From positions 1-64,000 of the forward strand of contig NZ_JAAIKR010000001.1 of assembly GCF_018221465.1 (NCBI RefSeq): a stretch of 64,000 bases of DNA, given 5' to 3'. The notes under the pieces were generated by a model. The model saw only the letters and a program-made list of their open reading frames with translations, did no database searches and was not told where the DNA came from. Every line of letters starts with the position of its first letter. The stretch's first letter is position 1. This DNA is from Shewanella intestini. Its GTDB lineage: Bacteria > Pseudomonadota > Gammaproteobacteria > Enterobacterales > Shewanellaceae. The translations under genes and the position numbers were made by a program. Of the stretch, positions 54,795-64,000 are shown one piece after another.

Positions 54795-56417
54795 TTAAAT
54801 CCAATTTTTATGATCTTTATTAGTGTGTTCAAGTACTTGGGTTTTAATGGCATTGGCGGCACTATATGAAATATACGGCAGCGTTAACGTGCCACTTGCA
54901 GTGCCTAAATTGATGTACGCTAACTGATTGTGTTTTTGGCCTAACGTTTGGATAAGCTCAACATGCTGCACTTTGTTGTAATGAACGCGTTTCCATTGTT
55001 GTCCGAGCACACCGCTATGTAGCCAAATGGCATCATCTTCAAGCCAAAATCCCCAACGACGATAGCGCAAAAACAGTAATCCAATCACGACTATGGTGGC
55101 CGACCAAGCAAAAGGTAAAATAGGTGCTGGATTCTCAAGAAATAAGTGTATTAGTGTTAATAAACTTGCGGGGAAAAGTGCAAGTTGTGCCCGCCTGAGA
55201 AACCACGCGATATCAATACCAATATATTGTTTAGGCAGTGATAATTGTTGGTCTTTTAGTTCTGGTAAGCAATTAAGTAATGAGGGGATTTCCACAGCCT
55301 TAACGCTGGGAATTAACATATGTTGTTTGGTTTGCTGTTCAATCTCTTGGCCTTTTACCTGTTTAAAATACACCGTCCAATAGCCTAATAAGGTCGCTAG
55401 AAAAGGTTGTTCAAAGTGAATTATCTGTATTCGATGGGTTTTAAGTGCATCTTGCTGGTGTGATATCACTCCGCCACTTCGTTGTAAGGTGTGTTTTTCA
55501 ATCCGTAATTGATAAGGGTGATATTTCAGTACCGACGCTAATATCGATATCGCCGAAATAAGCGAGTAAAAAATAAATAATAACCCGAGAAATATTGCTA
55601 GTTGTAAACCAATATTGTGCTGGGTATTAAGTTGCAACCAAACTAAAGCCTGTTGTAATGGTGGAAAGGCAATCACTTCCTCCCATTGAACTTGCCCTAA
55701 AACGGGGCCTGCGAAAATGGCGAACCAAATAAAGTTGTTTTGATATAAACCAAAAATAATTAACTGCTTTAAACTACGCTTAGTGACTAATTCACCACTA
55801 TTACTGCTTATTATATTGGCACTCGATGACGCAGAAATAGTTACGTTATCAGCATCCGGTTTTTTAAGTAATTGTGCTTTAAGTACAAGAGCTTGATCGC
55901 GCGCCATGGCGGCAAGTTTTGCTTCATCCTTTTTTGATCCTGCGGTTTCAATCACTAATGTCGCTAGTGCTAATGGTTTGTAATAAAAAGGCTGTTCAAA
56001 GCGAATGTTTTGGATTTTATTAAAAGGAATTTCGTGCTTTTTGGTGAACAGTAATCCTTGTTTAACTTCTAATTGCTCAGCGTTAAGGCGGTAACGAAAT
56101 TTACGCCATTGTATAAAAGCAGATAGCAACAATATAAGTGTGAGCAGGGCAAAGACTGCAATTGACCATTGCAAACTAAAGCCTTTTTGCCAGCCGGTGT
56201 AAAAAATGGGTATCAACGCAAAACCATTAGATAAGATGACTTTAAGGCTTTGACCAATATTACTTACCATCGACCAAGGCGAGAGCGCTAACCACTCGGG
56301 CGAATAAGAGGTTTTTGCTGCGAGAATAGATGCCTTATTTGTCTGCTGATGAGTTGAGGATGGCGTTTCAATATTAACTGTATCATTTGCCTCACAAGTT
56401 TTAGGCGACTGATTCAT
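54795..56417 (-). CDS. Bacterial PH-domain membrane protein (YdbT-like)
   Basis: The 540-residue inner-membrane protein has several paired helices, each followed by a bacterial PH (bPH2/DUF304) domain. Repeated patterns FRYRLNAEQLEVKQGLLFTKKHEIPFNKIQ and WLHSGVLGQQWKRVHYNKVQHVE (key residues: Gly-Leu turn, then x-P/Y-x-x-K-x-Q) show at least two such domains, and a third is likely. Molecular function is unknown. The ATG overlaps the stop of the partner gene (ATGA), so the pair is translationally coupled. Confidence 0.75.
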   Translation of the reverse strand: MNQSPKTCEANDTVNIETPSSTHQQTNKASILAAKTSYSPEWLALSPWSMVSNIGQSLKVILSNGFALIPIFYTGWQKGFSLQWSIAVFALLTLILLLSAFIQWRKFRYRLNAEQLEVKQGLLFTKKHEIPFNKIQNIRFEQPFYYKPLALATLVIETAGSKKDEAKLAAMARDQALVLKAQLLKKPDADNVTISASSSANIISSNSGELVTKRSLKQLIIFGLYQNNFIWFAIFAGPVLGQVQWEEVIAFPPLQQALVWLQLNTQHNIGLQLAIFLGLLFIFYSLISAISILASVLKYHPYQLRIEKHTLQRSGGVISHQQDALKTHRIQIIHFEQPFLATLLGYWTVYFKQVKGQEIEQQTKQHMLIPSVKAVEIPSLLNCLPELKDQQLSLPKQYIGIDIAWFLRRAQLALFPASLLTLIHLFLENPAPILPFAWSATIVVIGLLFLRYRRWGFWLEDDAIWLHSGVLGQQWKRVHYNKVQHVELIQTLGQKHNQLAYINLGTASGTLTLPYISYSAANAIKTQVLEHTNKDHKNWI

Positions 56418-57250
56418 ACTGATGGCCCATTGCTGTGATGTGACATGTTAGTTGAACTATCTTGTTCAAACGTGGCTTTATTGAACGTGTTTTCATCTAA
56501 TGTACAGTCTACGGCAGGGTTGGTTGAGCTGCATTTTACTGGCGTTTGTTTACAGGTTGCATTTAGGAGGGAACTGTTTGGGTGTTGCGTCGTTAATGTT
56601 GTTGGCGTGGCTAATTCGCTGCTGGTGCTTTGGGTGATGAATTTAGTGGTATTTTTTGGGGCTTGTGCACTGGCGCAGTGTAAAATATGTTGGCGCAAAT
56701 GCTCAGCAACCACATTATTTAGCCCAGGTAAGTCGATTTCGGCAGTGCCGCTACCAGCGCTGTAACATTTTAATGTGACTAAATTAAATTTTCGTTGAAC
56801 AGGATCTTGGGCAATATTGGCATGTTGTAAGCGGGTATAGGGTAGCGCTGTTGTGGTATGCCAGAATAAGCCTTCACGCATAATGAATTCACGCTCAAAA
56901 ACGCCATATTCATAGCTGCGGGCTTTCGCTATCAACATATTGATGATAACGATCATTAACACAGCTAAAGCTAAGGCAATGATCACCGCAATCGTTATCG
57001 GTGTCGTGGTAGCGATAAATAAAATAACTAATGCAAGCAAATATATTACGCTACTGATTGCAGCGCTGAGCGCCAATACAGATTTAGGGTAATTAGTATC
57101 AATAGGCGTTAATTTCAGTTCGGAAAAATCAGTCCATTGCTGTTGTGATTGTTGCTCCCCGTGTTGACAGCTGACTTGTGTAAGTGTGTTTGTTGCAGTG
57201 ATGTTTTCGGTGGCAATAAGGCTGCTTGGTGCTATCCGTTGTACACTCAT
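56414..57250 (-). CDS. Bacterial PH-domain membrane protein (YdbS-like)
   Basis: The 278-residue protein has two helices (about residues 57-80 and 82-105) and a PH domain (about 110-190) with REGLFWHTTTALPYTRLQHA. A C-terminal tail of about 90 residues follows, rich in Thr, Ser and Asn, which ordinary YdbS proteins lack. AAAGGAG is ideally placed before the ATG at 57250, so 30 earlier codons are dropped. It forms an operon with the YdbT-like gene. Confidence 0.75.
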   Translation of the reverse strand: MSVQRIAPSSLIATENITATNTLTQVSCQHGEQQSQQQWTDFSELKLTPIDTNYPKSVLALSAAISSVIYLLALVILFIATTTPITIAVIIALALAVLMIVIINMLIAKARSYEYGVFEREFIMREGLFWHTTTALPYTRLQHANIAQDPVQRKFNLVTLKCYSAGSGTAEIDLPGLNNVVAEHLRQHILHCASAQAPKNTTKFITQSTSSELATPTTLTTQHPNSSLLNATCKQTPVKCSSTNPAVDCTLDENTFNKATFEQDSSTNMSHHSNGPSV

Positions 57251-57586
57251 TAAAACACTCCTTTGTATCGAACCACTTATTGGTATGAGCCAATTGTTCT
57301 TTTCATTTAAAGCAGGTTTAGTCCTGCGATGATAGTTCATTGCATGTATTGACTAAGAAGCTAACTTGCTTTGCTACTACTGGTGACTCACGCTTCGCAG
57401 CCGCTCATTATTGGCGTAGATTGAAAATAACCGTTTGCTACTATAAGACCATATCGTTGTTTAATTGAAATTACTATAAACAGAAACATTGCCTGACAAT
57501 TAATGAACTTTGGATTGAACATCTGCATCCGCTAGTGAGTGTTTTACTAGGCAATCACCACGCCGTTATCATTTGGGACGCTTGTT
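57251..57586. other. Intergenic gap of 336 bases between divergent genes
   Basis: The gap lies between the PH-domain pair (minus) and the AlkB homolog (plus). No operator, hairpin or small gene stands out. Confidence 0.5.
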
Positions 57587-58165
57587 ATGATAAATATTGA
57601 ACCACCAATATCAATTTATAAACGTTTTATGACTCAGCAACAATGTGCGGCGTTAATGGATGAAGTGTCCAGTTACCCGTTAGCGCGAATTGCAGTGCAA
57701 GTTTATGGTAAGCGCCATCTTATTCCGCGTACTCAGGTTTGGTTTGGTGAGGCAGGTTGTGATTATAAATACTCAAATACGTTAATTTCACCGCGCATGT
57801 GGCCACCGGTATTACGTCAAGTGGCGCAGCAATTTATGGCTTTTGAGCCTAACATTAACGCGGTATTAGTAAATCACTACGCCGATGGTAAAGAATGTAT
57901 GGGGTGGCACAGTGATAATGAGCCTGAAATTGTTGCATCGTCTGCCATTGTGTCACTGTCAATTGGTGCTTCGCGGGATTTTGTTATTCGCCATAAAGTA
58001 CATAAACAATCATTTAAGTACCTGCTTTCACAGGGAGATGTACTGGTGATGCCGCCTTTAATGCAACAACAATGGCAACATGCTTTACCCAAGCGTTTAA
58101 AAGTGAATAAGGCAAGAGTTAATTTTACCTTTAGGCATATAAAACCGCATTTTTATTTAAAATAA
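57587..58165 (+). CDS. AlkB-like 2-oxoglutarate/Fe(II) dioxygenase
   Basis: The 192-residue enzyme oxidatively removes methyl groups from damaged nucleic acid bases. It has NHYADGKECMGWHSDNE (about residues 91-107) with the iron-binding His-x-Asp, the second His in QHALPKR and the 2-oxoglutarate Arg in ARVNFTFR. The TQVWFG and LISPRMWPP segments resemble the ALKBH2/3-like branch rather than E. coli AlkB. No Ada-type regulator is adjacent. Confidence 0.85.
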   Translation: MINIEPPISIYKRFMTQQQCAALMDEVSSYPLARIAVQVYGKRHLIPRTQVWFGEAGCDYKYSNTLISPRMWPPVLRQVAQQFMAFEPNINAVLVNHYADGKECMGWHSDNEPEIVASSAIVSLSIGASRDFVIRHKVHKQSFKYLLSQGDVLVMPPLMQQQWQHALPKRLKVNKARVNFTFRHIKPHFYLK

Positions 58166-58284
58166 AACTAACTAAAGATAGGTGTTAGTCACACTTTTTT
58201 AGCATCAACTACGCAGCTTCGTTTGATATTTCAGATTGAAAGTTTTAATCTGCCCATTCTTAAAACAAAGAATAAGAGTAAGCT

Positions 58285-58584
58285 ATGTCAGTTAAGCAAA
58301 TAATTACTGATAAATTAAATGAAGCATTTTCACCTCAACGCATTGAAGTGATTAATGAAAGTGACCGTCATCACGTACCACCTAATTCAGAAACGCATTT
58401 TAAAGTGGTGATTGTTAGTGACCAATTTGATGGGCAACGCCTTATCGCACGCCATCGAGCTGTTAACGGTGCATTAGCGCAAGAATTAGCTAATGGCGTG
58501 CATGCATTATCAATCAATACCTACACACAACAAGAGTGGCAAGGTGTTGACGATGTGCCGCGTTCGCCAAATTGTAAAGGCTAA
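58285..58584 (+). CDS. bolA: BolA family protein
   Basis: BolA proteins partner with monothiol glutaredoxins in iron-sulfur trafficking and affect cell shape under stress. The 99-residue protein has the BolA fold with ESDRHHVPPNSETHFKVVIVS and a conserved His in ARHRAVNGAL. AAGAGTAAG precedes the ATG. It is a single gene with a terminator. Confidence 0.88.
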   Translation: MSVKQIITDKLNEAFSPQRIEVINESDRHHVPPNSETHFKVVIVSDQFDGQRLIARHRAVNGALAQELANGVHALSINTYTQQEWQGVDDVPRSPNCKG

Positions 58585-58589
58585 AGACA

Positions 58590-58620
58590 TTAAAAAACCT
58601 CACAAAAGTGAGGTTTTTTG
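58590..58620 (+). terminator. Terminator behind bolA
   Basis: AAAAAACCTCAC and GTGAGGTTTTTT form a stem with a 4-base loop and a T-run. Confidence 0.88.
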
Positions 58621-58832
58621 TTTCAAGTCGTATGTCATTTTTGCGCTGAGGTTTTAGCTGTGTTGGTGTTTTCGATACGATATATGCATATTCTGCTAAC
58701 ACAAAAGGTTGGGTAAGATATGCTCTGCAAACACCAATGAACTAGAAATAGTTTCACTGTGGATGATACCAATTAATGGTATGCTCATATGCTAGATAAA
58801 ACAGGTTTGAAAGAGAATTTTTGGAGGGTTGA

Positions 58833-59342
58833 ATGCCGTTACTTGATAGCTTTACCGTAGATCACACTCGGATGAGTGCGCCGGCAGTCCGTGTGGCTAA
58901 ACACATGAGTACACCAAAAGGTGATGATATTACTGTGTTTGACTTACGTTTTTGTATTCCTAATAAAGATATTTTGAGTGAACGGGGTATTCATACACTA
59001 GAGCATTTGTTTGCCGGCTTTATGCGTGAGCACCTTAATGGCGCTAACGTTGAAATTATTGATATTTCACCGATGGGATGTCGCACTGGCTTTTACATGA
59101 GCTTAATTGGTACACCGCCTGAAAACCAAGTTGCTCAAGCCTGGTTGGCGTCAATGGAAGATGTCTTAAATGTAGCAACACAAGAAGCTATTCCCGAGCT
59201 AAATGAATACCAATGTGGCACGTTTGAAATGCATTCATTAGTTCAGGCACAGGACATTGCTCGTAGTATTATTGCTGCGGGTATTCACGTGAATCACAAC
59301 GATGAACTTACGCTTAGTGAAGATGTGCTGAAAACACTTTAA
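58833..59342 (+). CDS. luxS: S-ribosylhomocysteine lyase LuxS
   Basis: LuxS cleaves S-ribosylhomocysteine to homocysteine and DPD, the precursor of autoinducer-2. The 169-residue enzyme has the metal ligands His54 and His58 in HTLEH and Cys128 in YQCGT, and the catalytic Cys83 in MGCRTGF. A strong TTGGAGGG ribosome-binding site precedes the ATG. A short ATACCA/TGGTAT inverted repeat lies 51-67 bases upstream. Confidence 0.97.
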   Translation: MPLLDSFTVDHTRMSAPAVRVAKHMSTPKGDDITVFDLRFCIPNKDILSERGIHTLEHLFAGFMREHLNGANVEIIDISPMGCRTGFYMSLIGTPPENQVAQAWLASMEDVLNVATQEAIPELNEYQCGTFEMHSLVQAQDIARSIIAAGIHVNHNDELTLSEDVLKTL

Positions 59343-59369
59343 GTCATTAAATGACTGCGTAAAGAACAA

Positions 59370-59397
59370 CAAAGCGGCATTAGCCGCTTTTTTTACG
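59370..59397 (+). terminator. Terminator behind luxS
   Basis: AAAGCGGC and GCCGCTTT flank a 4-base loop followed by a run of T. Confidence 0.85.
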
Positions 59398-59539
59398 CCT
59401 TAAATAAACGAATTTGAGTTTATCGTTAGCTAAAGTCCAGCAACATTAAGGCTAAGCAAACACCGCCATGACTAACGGATAAGTGATGGTTATGTTTGTT
59501 GAATTAACAATTTTGCAATAGAATCAACTAATAAAAATA

Positions 59540-59556
59540 GCAAATAAGCTATTTGC
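59540..59556. promoter_or_regulatory. Short palindrome upstream of FecA-like gene
   Basis: GCAAATA and TATTTGC flank AGC, 27 bases before the gene's ATG. It could be an operator. It does not fit the Fur consensus. Confidence 0.3.
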
Positions 59557-59582
59557 GTTAAGACAATTATATGGAGATTATC

Positions 59583-61625
59583 ATGTCTAGTCGCTCGTTT
59601 AGTTTAACCTTTATTGCTTCGTCATTATTGGCATTGCTTCATTGCCCGTCAGTTGTGGCTAATGACACATCAACTATGAGTGCAATTAATCAGGTTAATA
59701 TTGAGAAAGACCTTGGGGCATATCATTATCGCGATAGCGAGACCGGCGCAGCTCAAGGTGGGGTTGTCGTGTTGCCTGCTGCAAATTATCACCCTAACAC
59801 TTTGGTTAACCGTGGTGCAGTAAACGGTGTTGCTGTTATGCAAGACCGAATTTTTTATTCTCCAGCCCCCTATTCAGGCAATTTAACGCTCGCACCCAAT
59901 TTATTCTTTCAAGATCATCTCAGCGTTGAAAAATACACTGAGGTAGGTGTTGGCGGCGAAGGCAGCTTCGGGGTGATTAATTATCAAAGTGCGACTTACA
60001 GTCCACAACATAGCTTGACTGAATTAAATCTTGAAGCGGGACAGCAAGGTGAGGTTAATGCCGGTGTGTTAGTCAGTAGTGACTCAAAACCGTATCGGAT
60101 GCTATTTGGCGTTGATTATCAAATGGCTGCAGACGATGTCGGTTTAAATAAGGGCTTTGATTCAGAGCATAAACAAACAGATATTTTATTTAAAATTTCA
60201 GCAGACAGTTTACCTGGTGCTAAAAACCCGCAAACGACTGAGTTTAGTTTTCAATATGAAGATAAAGACACTGACGGCGGGTTACTTGGGCTGACACAAG
60301 ATGACTTTGAGTTAACCCCGAACAAGCAATATCAAGTATCCCAACATGATAATGAATCAAATAAACGTATTCGATATGCCATTGCACACCAAGTGAGACT
60401 TGTGGGGCTGTCGGTGGTTAATACTGACTTTTACTATCAAACCTACTCGCAAAACACCTTGCAAATGCAATTTGTTGATGGCGTTGAAATTGACCCCACT
60501 TTATTAGCAATGTTGGCACAGTTTGAAACCTCAGCCGCCTCTGACTTATCGTTAACTGGACTTAGCCAAAATAATGACTTTGATGGTTTTGGTGTGCAGT
60601 CAGAAGCCGTGAGTCAATATGGTCCACATCGGGTTAATTACCGAGCTCGCTATCATCATGATAAAGCTGAAATGCGCATTGGCAGTCAAGATTGGATTTA
60701 TGGCCAAGATTTAAGTCTGACTTCAAATAGTAGCGAACCTGAGTTGGTTGAATACACTGATGATGCAACAGCGCTATTAACTGCCGTTGACGGTGAACTT
60801 AATTACGGGCAATGGCAAATACGACTCGGTCTGGCTTATGAGACCGTAGATGTTAGCCGTGAAAATAAAAATACCACGGTTGATATTGCTGATGTTGATT
60901 TTACCAATGACGCTTGGTTACCTTCAATTGGTGTTGAATATCATAGTGATAACTGGTCAGCGGCTATGTTAGCTAAAAAAGCGTGGACTGCAGCATCGGC
61001 AGGTAACGCTGAGCAAAAAGCGCAACAAGCGATGCAATATGAGGTAAATGCTCAATACCAAAGTGACCGTTTAGCAATGGGGTTAAGTGTGTATTTTCAT
61101 GACTATGATAACCAACATCTTAGTTGCATGTGGGGCGTAGTGTGTGACTTTACCCAACGCAGTATTGAAGACAATATTGCTAACGTTCAAGTCGTTGGTG
61201 GTGATGTTTCGTTTGCTTATACCGCCCAATTTGACCATTTTGAGATGCCAATTAAAGCTAACTACCTTTATGCACAAGCACAATTAGACGATGCTAATTG
61301 CAGTGCGAGCGATTGTCAGCTGCCGTGGGTACCAGAACATCAAGCATTCATCAGTAGTGGCGTTAAGGTGGGAAGTTTTGCATTAATGGCGCAGGCTTTA
61401 TACCAATCACAATTGGGGTATCAGCTCGACAACGGTGAAAATTATTCAATTGAATCACAATGGAAGTTGAATGTTGCGAGCACTTATCAAATTAATCCTC
61501 AGCATCAAGTTTACCTGCGGGTAGAGAATGTACTTGATCAAGATTTAATTGCACAAAGTACGCGCCTAGGGGTTATCAGCCAAGGAGAACAAAAAGCCGT
61601 GTTAGGTTATGAAGGGTATTTTTAA
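59583..61625 (+). CDS. FecA-like TonB-dependent outer-membrane protein with eroded plug
   Basis: The 680-residue precursor has a signal peptide (cleavage near VVANDT). The barrel part is FecA-like, with paired strands through the C-terminus ending VLGYEGYF. The N-terminal region is shorter than a normal plug and lacks a convincing TonB box and the usual plug landmarks. Only VEKYTEVGVGGEGSFGVINY (about residues 115-135) recalls the end of a plug. GGAG directly precedes the ATG at 59583. The gene sits between luxS and nqrA. A passive or altered channel function is possible. Confidence 0.75.
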   Translation: MSSRSFSLTFIASSLLALLHCPSVVANDTSTMSAINQVNIEKDLGAYHYRDSETGAAQGGVVVLPAANYHPNTLVNRGAVNGVAVMQDRIFYSPAPYSGNLTLAPNLFFQDHLSVEKYTEVGVGGEGSFGVINYQSATYSPQHSLTELNLEAGQQGEVNAGVLVSSDSKPYRMLFGVDYQMAADDVGLNKGFDSEHKQTDILFKISADSLPGAKNPQTTEFSFQYEDKDTDGGLLGLTQDDFELTPNKQYQVSQHDNESNKRIRYAIAHQVRLVGLSVVNTDFYYQTYSQNTLQMQFVDGVEIDPTLLAMLAQFETSAASDLSLTGLSQNNDFDGFGVQSEAVSQYGPHRVNYRARYHHDKAEMRIGSQDWIYGQDLSLTSNSSEPELVEYTDDATALLTAVDGELNYGQWQIRLGLAYETVDVSRENKNTTVDIADVDFTNDAWLPSIGVEYHSDNWSAAMLAKKAWTAASAGNAEQKAQQAMQYEVNAQYQSDRLAMGLSVYFHDYDNQHLSCMWGVVCDFTQRSIEDNIANVQVVGGDVSFAYTAQFDHFEMPIKANYLYAQAQLDDANCSASDCQLPWVPEHQAFISSGVKVGSFALMAQALYQSQLGYQLDNGENYSIESQWKLNVASTYQINPQHQVYLRVENVLDQDLIAQSTRLGVISQGEQKAVLGYEGYF

Positions 61626-62053
61626 CTCAAACCGTTAACATTTAGTGTTTTAATTTTGTTAGGGCTCTCGCTTAATTTAGTGAGAGCTTTTTTAGTGGGT
61701 GCTAATAGGTTGTTTATTGTTCTTTGTGGAATTTTTTCTTTTAAAATTAGTGTTATATTGGGGGCAACATGGAAGAGTGAGTCGATCTTTTTCGATGGAT
61801 GAACCTAATCGTTACGAAATGAAATGTTAATGGTGAAAACACCTTATTAGTTTGAAAATACATATGATTTTCGTGGCGGTGGTCACTTATTTGGGGTAGA
61901 ATGCGCGCGACCAGCGTGATTAAGATCGCATTTTTGTGTTAAATCTGCGCTAGCTCAAGAGCGGTTTTGTTGTTAACACATTGTTTGTTAGCGCATTGTT
62001 CTTGTTGCGGAACGTGGCGCATTGTCTTTCCTTCAAACGTAGTGCTTGTGGAT
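61626..62053. other. Upstream region of the nqr operon, 428 bases
   Basis: The region contains TCGAT direct repeats near 61784-61797 and a possible -10 element TAGAAT at 61897-61902 with a poor -35. nqrA follows after about 150 bases of leader. No riboswitch or small gene was recognised. Confidence 0.45.
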
Positions 62054-63388
62054 ATGATTACAAATAAGAAAGGATTGGAACTGCCGATTACAGGCAGACC
62101 AGAGCAAGTTATCCATAATGGCCCAGCCATTAAACACGTAGCTACTTTGGGTGAAGAGTATATTGGCTTACGTCCTACAATGAAGATAAAAGTGGGCGAT
62201 AAAGTACAAAAAGGCCAAGTTCTTTTTGAAGATAAAAAGAATCTAGGCGTTAAATATACGGCTTTAGCCAGTGGTACTATTAAAGAAATTAACCGAGGTG
62301 CCAAAAGGGTACTTCAATCTGTTGTTATTGAAGTAGAGGGAGATGATGGTCTTTCTTTTACTCAATATGGTGCTGAAACGTTACACTCTCTTGATGCGCA
62401 AGTTGTTCGAGATAACCTGATTGAATCAGGTTTATGGACAGCATTACGTACCCGTCCATTTAGTAAAGTCCCTGCAATTGACTCAATACCGGCCGGTATC
62501 TTTGTCACAGCAATTGACACTCAACCGCTTGCTGCTGACCCCGCCATTATTATCGCAGAACAAAAAGATGATTTTGCTAATGGTTTGACCGTGCTTTCAC
62601 GGTTAACCCAAGGCAATGTATTTCTATGTAAAGCTGCAGGAGCCGACATTCCGTCAGGCAATGCACAGGTACAAGAGTTTGCAGGCATTCATCCTGCTGG
62701 ACTTGTTGGAACGCATATTCATCACTTGTTACCGGCATCTGCTAACCGTACGGTTTGGCATATTGGTTATCAAGATGTCATCGCATTTGGGCAGTTATTT
62801 ACTCAAGGTGAAATCAATACTAACCGAGTCGTGGCAATCACTGGGCCACAAGCGAAGCAACCTCGCTTAGTGAGAACGCAACTTGGCGCAAGCTTAACTG
62901 AACTGACTGATAATGAAATTAAAGACGGCGTTGTTCGTACTATTTCAGGCACAGTGTTAAGTGGTCGACAAGCTGTTGGACCTCATGCTTTCCTCGGTCG
63001 TTACCATAATCAAGTGTGTTTACTTGAAGAAGGTACTGAGAAGGAACTCTTTGGTTGGGCGATGCCTGGCGCACAAAAATTCTCAATTAGCCGTGCATTT
63101 TTAGGCCATTTAAGTACTTCGCGTCTATTTAACATGACAACAAGTACCGGTGGTTCTGACCGTGCAATGGTGCCTATTGGTAACTATGAAAGAGTAATGC
63201 CTCTAGACATTCTTCCGACCATGTTATTACGTGATTTAGTGTCAGGTGATTACGATGGCGCTGTGCAATTAGGCGCATTAGAACTTGATGAAGAAGATTT
63301 AGCATTATGTACTTTCGTGTGTCCTGGTAAGTATGACTACGGGTCATATTTACGCGACTGTTTAGATACGATCGAGAGGGAAGGCTAA
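62054..63388 (+). CDS. nqrA: Na+-translocating NADH:quinone reductase subunit A
   Basis: NqrA is a peripheral quinone-associated subunit of the sodium-pumping respiratory complex. The 444-residue protein has [12 protein letters not shown] at the start, [18 protein letters not shown] (about residues 36-53) and the C-terminal [12 protein letters not shown]. The ATG at 62054 ([10 protein letters not shown]) is chosen; 29 earlier codons are open but without support. Its stop overlaps the nqrB start by one base (TAATG). Confidence 0.95.
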   Translation: MITNKKGLELPITGRPEQVIHNGPAIKHVATLGEEYIGLRPTMKIKVGDKVQKGQVLFEDKKNLGVKYTALASGTIKEINRGAKRVLQSVVIEVEGDDGLSFTQYGAETLHSLDAQVVRDNLIESGLWTALRTRPFSKVPAIDSIPAGIFVTAIDTQPLAADPAIIIAEQKDDFANGLTVLSRLTQGNVFLCKAAGADIPSGNAQVQEFAGIHPAGLVGTHIHHLLPASANRTVWHIGYQDVIAFGQLFTQGEINTNRVVAITGPQAKQPRLVRTQLGASLTELTDNEIKDGVVRTISGTVLSGRQAVGPHAFLGRYHNQVCLLEEGTEKELFGWAMPGAQKFSISRAFLGHLSTSRLFNMTTSTGGSDRAMVPIGNYERVMPLDILPTMLLRDLVSGDYDGAVQLGALELDEEDLALCTFVCPGKYDYGSYLRDCLDTIEREG

Positions 63389-64000
63389 TGAGCTTGAAAG
63401 ATTTTATCGAACGTATTGAACCGCAATTCGAAAAAGGCGGTAAATACGAAAAGTGGTACGCACTGTATGAAGCTGCAGCCACGGTATTTTACACTCCGGG
63501 CAAAGTGAACAAAGGGGCAACCCATGTTCGTGACAACTTGGATTTAAAACGGATGATGATCACCGTTTGGGCATGTACTTTCCCTGCGATGTTCTTTGGT
63601 ATGTACAACGTTGGCTTGCAAGCGCAAATTGCACTGGCAGCCGGTTTTGGTACTCCTGATGTTTGGCAAGTTGGTTTATTTGAACTGCTCGGTGCGCAGC
63701 TAAGTGCTGACACTGGCGTTGCCGGATTGATGTTCTATGGGGCGTGTTTCTTCTTACCCATATATCTGGTGACATTTGCTGTCGGTGGTTTTTGGGAAGT
63801 GTTATTTGCCTCTGTACGCGGCCATGAAGTTAACGAAGGTTTCTTTGTTACCTCAGTGCTGTTTGCGCTGACATTGCCTGCAACAATTCCACTGTGGATG
63901 GTGGCGTTAGGGATTACATTCGGTGTGGTTGTTGCCAAAGAAATCTTTGGTGGCACAGGCCGAAACTTCCTTAACCCTGCATTAGCTGGTCGAGCATTTT
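63388..64000 (+). CDS. nqrB: Na+-translocating NADH:quinone reductase subunit B (partial)
   Basis: About the first half (204 codons) of the membrane subunit that carries covalently bound FMN. It begins [20 protein letters not shown], has about four helices in view and reaches [12 protein letters not shown] at the window edge. The FMN-attachment Thr lies beyond the window. GAGGGAAGG precedes the ATG, which overlaps the nqrA stop. Confidence 0.95.
   Translation, partial: MSLKDFIERIEPQFEKGGKYEKWYALYEAAATVFYTPGKVNKGATHVRDNLDLKRMMITVWACTFPAMFFGMYNVGLQAQIALAAGFGTPDVWQVGLFELLGAQLSADTGVAGLMFYGACFFLPIYLVTFAVGGFWEVLFASVRGHEVNEGFFVTSVLFALTLPATIPLWMVALGITFGVVVAKEIFGGTGRNFLNPALAGRAF

Noticed and set aside
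58766-58782. ATACCA/TGGTAT inverted repeat before luxS as a further UxuR-type operator
   Set aside because: Arm spacing differs from the sites at 10.9 kb and luxS has no known link to sugar-acid control; similar AT-rich palindromes are common by chance.

Overview
The window looks like chromosomal sequence from a marine gammaproteobacterium, most probably a Shewanella (inference). The evidence is AT-rich DNA, a Na+-translocating NADH:quinone reductase operon, LuxS, three large TonB-dependent outer-membrane proteins, DUF3718/DUF3144/DUF3302 proteins, an AmgK/MurU pair next to lptD, and the lptD-surA-pdxA-rsmA-apaG-apaH operon with folA close by. I see no rRNA, tRNA, phage, IS element or CRISPR array. 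Most of the window is ordinary core genome with small accessory modules.

Layout. 1-6.1 kb: the 3' end of a gene with an Asp-Val repeat tail, then ampG, a small gene with a Fur-box-like site, periplasmic cyclophilin ppiA, a YajG-like lipoprotein, a DUF2804 protein and a fatty acid hydroxylase family protein. 6.2-11.9 kb: a putative sugar-acid uptake module of hexuronate-type MFS transporter, TonB-dependent receptor and divergent FadR/UxuR-type regulator, with two near-identical operator-like sites between receptor and regulator. 12.3-17.6 kb: rlmG, a small membrane protein, an MsbA-like ABC exporter and an acyl-CoA ligase. 18-23.1 kb: a second TonB-dependent receptor, a membrane thioredoxin, a LysE-type exporter, a DUF3144 protein and an orphan MSHA-type pilin. 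23.2-29.2 kb: housekeeping genes ung, ispB, rplU-rpmA, obg, yjjP-yjjB and folA.

29.3-41.2 kb: a DUF3718 protein, then a chemoreceptor, then the envelope/ribosome operon lptD-surA-pdxA-rsmA-apaG-apaH on the minus strand. A near-perfect flagellar sigma-28 promoter for the chemoreceptor overlaps the apaH stop codon. Divergent from lptD is amgK-murU, the cell-wall recycling shortcut, which fits with ampG at the start of the window. 41.3-48 kb: djlA, an outer-membrane barrel, a D-2-hydroxyacid dehydrogenase, purT, a YiaW/YiaV-like pair, a DUF4136 lipoprotein and a DUF1289 protein.

48.1-51.4 kb: a tightly coupled four-gene unit, mipA-like, DUF3019, RstA-like response regulator and RstB-like kinase. 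It is the best candidate in the window for a poorly described system, a self-contained envelope sensing unit with its own outer-membrane and periplasmic parts. 51.6-58.6 kb: a TetR regulator, an aldehyde dehydrogenase with a palindromic operator-like site upstream, a universal stress protein, a YdbS/YdbT-like PH-domain pair, an AlkB homolog and bolA. 58.8-64 kb: luxS, a FecA-like outer-membrane protein with an eroded plug, nqrA and the start of nqrB.

A recurring feature is short tandem repeats (periods of 7, 8 and 14 bases) in intergenic gaps, usually just behind a stop codon. The period-6 tract at the left edge appears to be coding instead. Many gene pairs end on perfect stem-loop terminators, several of them bidirectional.
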